Source: Actinomycetes bacterium (lineage in GTDB: Bacteria; Actinomycetota; Actinomycetes; Actinomycetales; Dermatophilaceae). From it: 6,430 nucleotides of DNA. Below are positions 1 through 4,936 of this stretch, piece by piece (position 1 is the stretch's first letter; each line of letters begins with the position of its first letter). The stretch lies in assembly GCA_023451855.1 (NCBI GenBank), contig JAEXXY010000027.1:1-6430 (forward strand), in the 5' to 3' direction. The position numbers and the translations under genes are program-made. Below the pieces are notes generated by a model, which ran no database searches, was not told the DNA's origin, and worked only from the letters and a program-made list of their open reading frames with translations.

Positions 1-1991
1 CGGGGGGCGGTGCCGGGGGGGGGGGGCGGGGGGGGGGCCGCCGGCCCGACCCGGGGCCCTCTGTCCCCCAACGCCCGTCGCGTCAGGTGCCCCGTGACGC
101 TCTTCTGTGCCGAGAGCTGGGCGAGGAGCACGTTGACGGGGCCCCAGGACTCGACCTCACGCGTCGAGGCCACGACGCCGGAGCCGGTCGCGAGGTGCTC
201 GGCAACGAGGTCCTCGAGCGACTGGCCGTAGCGCTGGCGGAAGGTCGCGCCCTGGCTCTGGCCGTGGTCGGACAGGAGCACGAAGTGGTAGCGGCGCGGC
301 GTCGCCCCCGAGCGGGCGACCGTCTCGAGGGTCCGCAGCACCTCGTCGAGGCCGTAGAGCGCGGCGAGCGACTCGGGCCGCGTCACCCCGGCGTGGTGGG
401 CGATCTCGTCGTAGTCGACGAAGTCGACGTACACCGACCGGGCACCGCGCATCATCGCCTCGACGACGAGGGCCACGTTGAGGTCGCGCAGCAGGACGTT
501 GGTGACGGCCCGCAGCGCGACGTAGGACCCACCGCGGTGGATGCGCGGGCGGACGTCGCGCCGCTCCTGGCGCCGCGCCTGGAACACCTCCTTGACCATC
601 TCGCCGACCGACATGACGACGGCGCGCACGAAACCGGCGGGGTGGGTGAAGAAGGCCGCGTAGGAGCTCGACGGCCCGAGCCGGACGTCCTTGTCGCGCA
701 GGCCGCTCATCGACAGCAGCGAGGTCGGCGCGTCGCCCGAGAACAGGTTGGAGATGCTGACGCCGTCGTCGGCGAGCAGACCCCGGCCGTCGGAGAGCCG
801 CCGCTCGATGAGGGCGGCGTCCTCGGGGCGGTTGGCCACGACGAGCCGCCCCTCGGCGCGGTCGAACCAGCGGAAGGCCGGGATGCCGTCGTTGGAGCCG
901 TGGAGCAGGCCCGCCTGGCTCACGGGGGTGGTCGAGGGCACCCGGGCCCGCCACTCGGTCCAGGTGTGGGTGCCCGAGCGCACCCACCGGCTGATCGTCG
1001 GCAGGTTGCCGGCCCGGATCTCGTTCTCCAGCAAGGGGGCCGGTACGCCGTCGAGCTGCACGAACACGACCCCCGGCACGTCGGGGTCCTCGACGCGTCC
1101 CTCCCCCGCCGCTCGCGACATGCGCACCGCGTGCACCGTCAGGTAGTCGCGGGTGCTGATCGAGAAGACCCACGTCAGCAGCGCCATGACGGCGCCGTAG
1201 ACCCACGAGGCGACGACGACCGCCCCGACGCTGTCGACCGACACCCCGGGCGTCAGCCAGAGCCCGAGCCCGATGACCGCCGCGTTGGCGAAGAGGGCGA
1301 GCGCGATCGCGCCCGCCCACCCGAACAGCGCCGCCACCCGGACGAAGACGGGCACGAGCAGCCAGCCGGCGAGGGCGATGGCGACGACGGCCAGCACGAG
1401 GACGATGCCGTTGTCGACCGCGACGCCCGGCGTCAGGAGCACGGTGAGGCCCAGGACGGCGAGGCGCGAGAGGAAGTCGAGCAGCCGGGTGCCGGCGTCG
1501 GCCCGGGCGCCGGAGGGCAGGCCGGCCACCGTGTCGGACACGGCGCGCTCGTCGTGCCGCTCGAAGAAGCCCGTGGCCGGCCGAGACCACAGCAGCGCCA
1601 GCACGACGAGGCTGCCCACGAGCGTCACGACCGCCAAGGGCGTGCCGCCTGCGGACTCCCCGACAAGGGCCCACGCGTACGCCTGATGCACGATGAGCAC
1701 GAGGGTCAGCAGCAGGCGCGCCGTGTTCGCACCGCGCAGCAGCAGCACGACGAGCACCGCCTGGGCCACCCCGAGCACGAGGAAGACCCATCCGATGGCG
1801 GCGACCGGCACGTCGAGCCCGGCCAGGGCGTCGCGCAGGTCGGGTGCGGGCGCCTCCGGCAGCTGGCCGGAGACGAGGACCAGGACGCCCACGGCGAGGT
1901 CGAGCAGCGCCGCGAGCGCCGTGAGCACGACGACCGCGGTGACCCCGGGCGGCCGCCGCCTCACCCCCTCGGCCGGGTCCGCGCCACTCAC
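1..1991 (-). CDS. Holin-4-like membrane domain fused to a type I phosphodiesterase (alkaline phosphatase superfamily), 3' end missing
   Basis: The reading frame is open from a GTG at 1991-1989 to the left edge, giving 663 codons with no stop. Residues about 18-41, 62-85, 91-111 and 118-135 look membrane-spanning. A second hydrophobic block (about 171-279, three or four spans) resembles the small holin-4-type membrane domain. From about residue 304 a phosphodiesterase/nucleotide pyrophosphatase domain follows. It shows the metal Asp in VFVQLDGV (D314), a Thr nucleophile region STTPVSQAGLLHG (T354/T355), DYDEIAHH (526-533) and LSDHGQSQG (574-581). These are the two-metal catalytic positions of the alkaline phosphatase superfamily. 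Actinobacterial homologues are usually annotated 'phage holin family protein', but nothing phage-like surrounds this gene. The substrate is unknown; phosphodiesters of cell-envelope or nucleotide type are possible. Family members, as I recall them, continue well beyond residue 663. The visible end becomes Gly/Pro-rich where the frame enters a C-rich homopolymer. GAGGAG lies 8 nt before the GTG, which supports this start. Confidence 0.85.
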   Translation of the reverse strand, partial: MSGADPAEGVRRRPPGVTAVVVLTALAALLDLAVGVLVLVSGQLPEAPAPDLRDALAGLDVPVAAIGWVFLVLGVAQAVLVVLLLRGANTARLLLTLVLIVHQAYAWALVGESAGGTPLAVVTLVGSLVVLALLWSRPATGFFERHDERAVSDTVAGLPSGARADAGTRLLDFLSRLAVLGLTVLLTPGVAVDNGIVLVLAVVAIALAGWLLVPVFVRVAALFGWAGAIALALFANAAVIGLGLWLTPGVSVDSVGAVVVASWVYGAVMALLTWVFSISTRDYLTVHAVRMSRAAGEGRVEDPDVPGVVFVQLDGVPAPLLENEIRAGNLPTISRWVRSGTHTWTEWRARVPSTTPVSQAGLLHGSNDGIPAFRWFDRAEGRLVVANRPEDAALIERRLSDGRGLLADDGVSISNLFSGDAPTSLLSMSGLRDKDVRLGPSSSYAAFFTHPAGFVRAVVMSVGEMVKEVFQARRQERRDVRPRIHRGGSYVALRAVTNVLLRDLNVALVVEAMMRGARSVYVDFVDYDEIAHHAGVTRPESLAALYGLDEVLRTLETVARSGATPRRYHFVLLSDHGQSQGATFRQRYGQSLEDLVAEHLATGSGVVASTREVESWGPVNVLLAQLSAQKSVTGHLTRRALGDRGPRVGPAAPPPPPPPGTAP
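15..37. repeat. G12-C-G10 homopolymer tract (C tract in the coding strand)
   Basis: Positions 15-26 are twelve G and positions 28-37 are ten G, separated by one C. A further G6 run lies at 2-7. Read on the minus strand, this encodes a run of seven prolines at the present end of the phosphodiesterase frame. Any change of one or two bases in either tract would shift the frame. It may be a real proline-rich linker, a slippage-prone tract, or poor-quality sequence at a contig end. The sequence alone cannot separate these. Confidence 0.8.
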
Positions 1992-2011
1992 GGCCCGCTC
2001 TCCTCGACCAT
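1988..2011 (-). CDS. Possible 7-residue leader peptide cistron (MVEESGP)
   Basis: An ATG at 2011-2009 is preceded by the best Shine-Dalgarno match in the neighbourhood, GGAGGT at 2021-2016, with 4 nt spacing. It opens a frame of seven codons ending in TGA at 1990-1988. That stop overlaps the GTG start of the membrane phosphodiesterase as GTGA, the arrangement typical of translationally coupled genes. The peptide itself has no recognisable feature and is not rich in any one amino acid. An alternative is that the ATG is not used and the downstream GAGGAG alone serves the GTG. I have no evidence of translation beyond the layout. Confidence 0.3.
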   Translation of the reverse strand: MVEESGP

Positions 2012-2048
2012 GCGCACCTCCCGGCGGCGAGACCCGCCGCGTGCCTCG

Positions 2049-2054
2049 AATGTA
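2049..2054 (-). promoter_or_regulatory. Candidate -10 element (TACATT) for the membrane phosphodiesterase gene
   Basis: On the minus strand, TACATT at 2054-2049 fits the TANNNT consensus of housekeeping actinobacterial promoters and stands out in a very GC-rich stretch. It would start transcription near 2042, giving a leader of about 30 nt before the mini-cistron ATG. The leader contains a GCGGCG-GGTCT-CGCCGC hairpin (2024-2040). At 17 nt spacing the -35 position reads TGGTGG, a poor match, so this is only a candidate. Confidence 0.3.
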
Positions 2055-2127
2055 GCCGCGGGCGCACGGGCCCACCACCGGTTCGGGGGACGTGCGCGCC
2101 AAGCCGTCGGCGCGGCGTCGGTCGGTC

Positions 2128-2133
2128 TAGGGT
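2128..2133 (+). promoter_or_regulatory. Candidate -10 element (TAGGGT) for the PEBP-like gene
   Basis: TAGGGT fits TANNNT and is a common form of the -10 box in high-GC actinomycetes. It would place the start of transcription near 2140 and leave a leader of about 85 nt before the ATG at 2224. That leader would contain the dyad at 2176-2200. No convincing -35 hexamer is visible about 17-18 nt upstream. Confidence 0.25.
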
Positions 2134-2175
2134 CGGGACGAGGGCCGCATCCTCGCCCGCCCCGCAGGACCCGTC

Positions 2176-2200
2176 ACGACGTGCCACCTGGGTACGTCGT
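2176..2200. promoter_or_regulatory. 25-nt dyad (10-bp stem, 5-nt loop) upstream of the PEBP-like gene
   Basis: ACGACGTGCC (2176-2185) pairs with GGTACGTCGT (2191-2200) around the loop ACCTG, with nine Watson-Crick pairs and one G-T wobble. The outer seven pairs are perfect. It ends 11 nt before the GAGGAG ribosome binding site. It could be an operator in DNA or a hairpin in the leader RNA. There is no T-run, and no gene ends here to need a terminator. Confidence 0.45.
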
Positions 2201-2223
2201 CATCTCGACCCGAGGAGCCACGC

Positions 2224-2745
2224 ATGAGCCTCGACCGCCCCGTCGCCCCGAACCCGTACGAGCTGCTGCCCGCCGTCGCGTCATTCACCGTCACGAGCTC
2301 GGACGTCACCGACGGCGAGCCCCTGTCGGACGCGCAGGTGGCCGCCCGCGGCAACACCTCGCCCCAGCTGTCGTGGAGCGGTGCCCCCGAGGGAACCCGC
2401 AGCTATGTCGTCACGTGCTTCGACCCCGACGCGCCGACGCCCTCGGGCTTCTGGCACTGGGTCCTCGTCGACCTCCCCGCCGACGTCACGTCACTGGACA
2501 CCGGCACCGCCTCGGCCGCGCTGCCCGGCTCGGCCTTCCACGTGCGCAACGACGCCGGGCAGGCGGGCTTCATGGGCGCGGCGCCGCCCAAGGGCGACCA
2601 GCCGCACCGCTACTTCTTCGTCGTGCACGCCGTCTCCGAGCCGACGCTCGGCGTGGACGACTCCGTGACCCCGGCCGTCGTCTCGTTCAACCTCGCGTTC
2701 AAGACGCTGGCCCGGGCCGTGATGCACGGCACCTACCAGCACTGA
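2224..2745 (+). CDS. YbhB/YbcL-type phosphatidylethanolamine-binding (PEBP, Raf kinase inhibitor-like) protein
   Basis: This 173-residue protein has the usual length of a bacterial PEBP protein. The anion-binding-pocket motifs are present in order: GNTSPQLSW (43-51), DPDAP (67-71), FWHWVLVDLP (76-85) and, after a PPKGD segment, HRYFFVVHAV (128-137). There is no signal peptide or membrane segment, so it is probably cytoplasmic. Bacterial members bind small anionic or phospholipid-like ligands in crystal structures, but their physiological role is mostly unknown. 'Kinase inhibitor' is an inherited name, not an established function. The ATG at 2224 is well supported by GAGGAG at 2212-2217 with 6 nt spacing. 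The gene stands alone, divergent from the phosphodiesterase gene and convergent with the LuxR-type regulator. It shares a terminator hairpin with the regulator. Confidence 0.93.
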   Translation: MSLDRPVAPNPYELLPAVASFTVTSSDVTDGEPLSDAQVAARGNTSPQLSWSGAPEGTRSYVVTCFDPDAPTPSGFWHWVLVDLPADVTSLDTGTASAALPGSAFHVRNDAGQAGFMGAAPPKGDQPHRYFFVVHAVSEPTLGVDDSVTPAVVSFNLAFKTLARAVMHGTYQH

Positions 2746-2767
2746 CCCCGCAGCCGGCGGCGGGGTC
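2744..2767. terminator. Bidirectional terminator hairpin between convergent genes
   Basis: GACCCCGC (2744-2751) and GCGGGGTC (2760-2767) form a perfect 8-bp stem around an 8-nt loop that is itself self-complementary (GCCGGC). The left arm starts inside the PEBP TGA stop (2743-2745) and the right arm ends one base before the regulator's stop codon (2770-2768). The GC-rich stem can form in both transcripts. There is no clear U-run, as is common for actinobacterial terminators. Confidence 0.6.
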
Positions 2768-3559
2768 TCAGCCCTGCACGGTCGGGGGTCGGGGGCTCGG
2801 CGAGCGCGGAAGGTCGGTGCCACCGAGCAGGACCATCGCGAGCCCGGCCCGGGACGTCGCCCCGACGCCCTGCATCAGCTGCGCCACGTCCGCAGCGACG
2901 GTGCGCACCGAGATGCCGAGCTCGCGCGCGATGCCCGAGTCCTTGGCGCCCAGCACGACGCGTCGGGCGACCTCGCACTGCCGACGCGTGAACGGTGGGT
3001 CCATGCCCTCCGGGACTCCCGGCCGCGAGCGGCTCCACGTCGCCTCGAAGATCGAGCGGGAGCGCTCGAGCACGTCGGCGCGGGTGGCGAGCCAGGCCGT
3101 GGGCTGGCCGGTCTCGCTCTGGGGGCCGGCGATGACGACCGTCCGGTCGTCGATGACCATCAGCTGGCACGGCACCGGGCCGAAGTGCACGTGCGGCATC
3201 TCCGAGGTGATGAGCGGGTACAGCGCGAGGCTGCGCTCGGTCGTGACGTACCGCATGCCGAGCCCACGACTGCGCGACTGCTCGTCCAGCTCGACGGCGC
3301 GGCTGTGCGGCTCGTACCTCATTCGTGGCTGCATCGAGCTGACCCGCTCCCGGACCGTCGGCTCGATGGCGGCGAAGCCCTGCTCGATCTGGCCGAGCCC
3401 CACGCCGAGGCGCCGGAATCCCGGGGTCGGTCGCCCGGCGAGCCAGTCGGCCGCCAGGCTCGCCACGAGCATCCCGAGCTCTGCAGCGGGCACGGTGATG
3501 AGTGCCGTGTCGTCCGGTGCGGTCGTGCCCTGCTGCGGCGTCCTGTCCGCGTCGTCCAT
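2768..3559 (-). CDS. LuxR-type HTH transcriptional regulator with TrmB/PLD-like N-terminal domain
   Basis: This is a 263-residue protein. The C-terminal LuxR-type helix-turn-helix spans about residues 190-245 (FTRRQCEVARRVV, then SGIARELGISVRTVAADV as turn and recognition helix, then GATSRAGLAMVLL). There is no phosphorylatable receiver domain, so this is not a two-component response regulator. Residues about 70-180 resemble the PLD-like sensor region found in many Streptomyces LuxR-type orphan regulators and in TrmB proteins, with RGLGMRYV (99-105) and VIDDRTVVIAG (135-145). That assignment is weaker than the HTH. The ligand and targets are unknown. The ATG at 3559-3557 is the first start after an in-frame TGA at 3620-3618, and AGGGG lies 7 nt before it. 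It is divergent from a small membrane protein gene; the shared upstream region holds a palindrome that could be its operator, which is inference. Confidence 0.85.
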   Translation of the reverse strand: MDDADRTPQQGTTAPDDTALITVPAAELGMLVASLAADWLAGRPTPGFRRLGVGLGQIEQGFAAIEPTVRERVSSMQPRMRYEPHSRAVELDEQSRSRGLGMRYVTTERSLALYPLITSEMPHVHFGPVPCQLMVIDDRTVVIAGPQSETGQPTAWLATRADVLERSRSIFEATWSRSRPGVPEGMDPPFTRRQCEVARRVVLGAKDSGIARELGISVRTVAADVAQLMQGVGATSRAGLAMVLLGGTDLPRSPSPRPPTVQG

Positions 3560-3615
3560 CCTCGAGCCCCTGTCCTGTGCGGCTCCAAGGATGCCGCACC
3601 CGCCGTGCCGCGGCT

Positions 3616-3646
3616 CTCAGGGGCCCCTGATCACGCCACACCTGAG
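3616..3646. promoter_or_regulatory. Candidate operator: 14-bp perfect palindrome plus a third half-site
   Basis: TCAGGGGCCCCTGA at 3617-3630 is a perfect 14-bp palindrome. A third CCTGA lies at 3641-3645, and CTCAGG (3616-3621) is the exact inverse of CCTGAG (3641-3646). The cluster sits in the divergent region 58 nt upstream of the LuxR-type regulator's ATG and 48 nt upstream of the membrane protein's ATG. Paired inverted half-sites between divergent genes are typical of regulator binding sites. I could not place clear -10/-35 boxes on either side. Confidence 0.4.
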
Positions 3647-3693
3647 TGCGCGTACCGACGCGGCCGTCGGCGGCCGCCTGTCACGCTCTGTGC

Positions 3694-4113
3694 ATGTCCT
3701 CCTCCGTGTCCGGGCCGCCACTGGTCCCGCCGGCCGAGGCGCCGGCCGACCCCACTCGCGCGGTCGCGTGGGCCCTCGGGCTCGGCGTGCTCGCCACGGG
3801 AGGCCTGGCCGTGCTGGCATGGGCGCTGCTCGTCATGCACGCCATCGGCTACGGCGGGCTACTCGTGCTCTCACCGGAGTCGGACGTCGCCCCGCCCGAC
3901 GAGCACCGGTACGTCCTGGCCCTCGCGACCGGTGCGTGCATCGCCCTCGTCGGCGGCCCTCTGCTGGCGTGGTCCGCCGCCCGCGGGCCCGGCCGCACGT
4001 GGGGCGCCACACTCGTCGGGATCGGCGCCGGCGTGCTGGCCGCGGCCGCCGGGGCGTCGGCGCTCATGCTCGTGCTCGGCATCGACCCGGTCGCCTTCGT
4101 CCTCGGCACCTGA
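3694..4113 (+). CDS. Small integral membrane protein, family not recognised
   Basis: This is a 139-residue protein with three hydrophobic segments, about 23-48, 73-95 and 104-137. The polar stretch between the first two contains PESDVAPPDEHRY (61-73). The N-terminus (residues 1-22) is Ser/Pro/Ala-rich and likely disordered. I see no catalytic motif, metal-binding cluster or known domain. The coding case rests on strong codon third-position G/C, the alternation of hydrophobic and polar segments, and the clean fit between neighbours. The start is uncertain. The ATG at 3694 has no Shine-Dalgarno sequence, and GTG codons at 3646 and 3706 are alternatives in the same frame. Leaderless translation is possible. 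It is divergent from the LuxR-type regulator and 114 nt upstream of the DedA gene on the same strand. Whether the two are co-transcribed is unclear. Confidence 0.65.
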   Translation: MSSSVSGPPLVPPAEAPADPTRAVAWALGLGVLATGGLAVLAWALLVMHAIGYGGLLVLSPESDVAPPDEHRYVLALATGACIALVGGPLLAWSAARGPGRTWGATLVGIGAGVLAAAAGASALMLVLGIDPVAFVLGT

Positions 4114-4118
4114 GGCAG

Positions 4119-4214
4119 GCGGACTTCCCAGCGGACGTCCAGACTCCTTTCCGAGACTGGAGGCACGCCACCCTCGAACCCGGGGCACCGATCGCCGGCG
4201 GACCACGAGCGGAC
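4119..4214 (+). repeat. Four GCGGAC direct repeats upstream of the DedA gene
   Basis: GCGGAC occurs at 4119-4124, 4131-4136, 4198-4203 and 4209-4214, forming two pairs with start-to-start spacing of 12 and 11 nt. The last copy touches the ribosome binding site. About one helical turn separates the members of each pair, as in tandem operator half-sites, but short GC-rich words recur by chance in this genome. Confidence 0.3.
4139..4160 (+). terminator. Weak hairpin downstream of the small membrane protein gene
   Basis: CCAG-A-CTC (4139-4146) and GAG-A-CTGG (4153-4160) form a seven-pair stem with one A-A mismatch around the loop CTTTCC. It begins 26 nt after the TGA. It has no U-run and modest stability, so it may be a weak terminator or chance. 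Confidence 0.25.
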
Positions 4215-4227
4215 GAGGAGCCGAACC

Positions 4228-4869
4228 GTGACCCAGTTCTTCGACACGGCCATGCAGCAGATCCTGCAGGCCCCGCTGTGGCTCGTCCTGGTCGTCGTCG
4301 GGCTCGTCGTCTTCGCCGAGGACGCGATCTTCGTCGGGTTCATCATCCCGGGCGAGACCGTCGCGATCCTCGGCGGTGTGGCCGCCTCGCTCGGGCACGT
4401 GCCCTACGCCGCCGTGCTCCTCGTCGTCATTCTCGCGGCGGTCCTGGGCGACAGCGTCGGCTTCGAGGTCGGCCGCCACCTCGGCGGACGCGTCGTCCAG
4501 CTGCGCGCCTTCGACCGGCACCGTGACCGCATCGACAACGCCCAGGACTTCCTCGGCCGACGCGGCGGCATCGCGGTGTTCCTCGGCCGCTGGACGGCGT
4601 TCCTGCGGGCGGTCATGCCGGCGCTCGCCGGCATGTCGCGGATGCACTACCCGACGTTCCTCGTGTGGAACGCCGCCGGCGGGATCGCCTGGGGCGCGAC
4701 CGTGGTGACGGTCGGCTACGTGGCCGGGCGCTCGTACGCCAAGGTCGAGGCCTACCTCGGGCGGGGGGCGGCGATCGTCGTGGCCGCGCTCGTGGTCGTC
4801 GCGGTCGTCGTGTGGCAGGTGAAGCGCCACCGTGCCGAGCGCGAGGACGTCGACGTCGAGACCACCTGA
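4228..4869 (+). CDS. DedA-family integral membrane protein
   Basis: This 213-residue protein has the usual DedA length. The conserved family blocks are present. They are FAED and FIIPGETVAILGG (about 29-50, a re-entrant loop), LGDSVGFEVGRHLGG (73-87), FLGRWTAFLRAVMPALAG (118-135) and the late membrane segments at about 141-166 and 182-197. A charged, Arg/Glu/Asp-rich cytoplasmic tail ends the protein. DedA proteins are membrane proteins linked to membrane homeostasis, proton-motive-force balance and, in some members, undecaprenyl-phosphate or phospholipid translocation. Which applies here cannot be told. The Arg residues of the GRW..FLR motif are kept, while the Pro often seen in that motif is replaced by Ala-Phe. 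The GTG start is fixed by GAGGAG at 4215-4220 with 7 nt spacing. It converges on the methyltransferase gene. Confidence 0.93.
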   Translation: MTQFFDTAMQQILQAPLWLVLVVVGLVVFAEDAIFVGFIIPGETVAILGGVAASLGHVPYAAVLLVVILAAVLGDSVGFEVGRHLGGRVVQLRAFDRHRDRIDNAQDFLGRRGGIAVFLGRWTAFLRAVMPALAGMSRMHYPTFLVWNAAGGIAWGATVVTVGYVAGRSYAKVEAYLGRGAAIVVAALVVVAVVVWQVKRHRAEREDVDVETT

Positions 4870-4877
4870 CGCGGCGG

Positions 4878-4936
4878 GTCGGTCAGCGCGTCGACACCCC
4901 GGGCCCGCCCGGGACCGAGACGCCTGCGTCGGTCAG
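4878..4936. repeat. Pair of 9-bp direct repeats (GTCGGTCAG) flanking the convergent gap
   Basis: GTCGGTCAG occurs at 4878-4886 and 4928-4936, exactly 50 nt apart. The second copy contains the stop codon of the methyltransferase (4935-4933 on the minus strand). This may be a remnant of a local duplication that extended the gap, or chance. Confidence 0.35.
4898..4913. terminator. Terminator hairpin between the DedA and methyltransferase genes
   Basis: CCCGGG (4898-4903), loop CCCG, CCCGGG (4908-4913) form a six-pair all-GC stem midway in the 63-nt gap between two converging genes. It can form in either transcript. No U-run follows on either strand, so termination is inferred from position and stem strength. 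Confidence 0.45.

Noticed and set aside
1..1991. Prophage remnant suggested by the holin-like domain
   Set aside because: No other phage gene, integrase or attachment-like repeat is visible, and the domain is fused to an enzyme of chromosomal type.
2139..2155. Small inverted repeat CGAGG/CCTCG in the leader upstream of the PEBP-like gene
   Set aside because: The 5-bp stem with a 7-nt loop is within what such GC-rich DNA gives by chance.
157..2187. A 676-codon open frame on the minus strand
   Set aside because: It overlaps the membrane phosphodiesterase in another frame, and its sequence is Arg/Gly/Ala/Pro low complexity. The real frame shows catalytic motifs and membrane segments.
2733..3641. 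A 302-codon minus-strand frame overlapping the LuxR-type gene
   Set aside because: It is Arg/Gly-rich with no domain. The frame ending at 2768 carries the HTH and a ribosome binding site.
87..4526. A 1479-codon open frame on the plus strand
   Set aside because: It runs antisense or out of frame across five well-supported genes, and its translation is Arg/Asp/Gly/His-rich with no domain. It is a GC-bias shadow, not a giant protein.
3871..4830. A 319-codon open frame on the minus strand opposite the DedA gene
   Set aside because: It is Asp/Glu/His/Arg-rich, the mirror of hydrophobic codons in the two plus-strand membrane genes.
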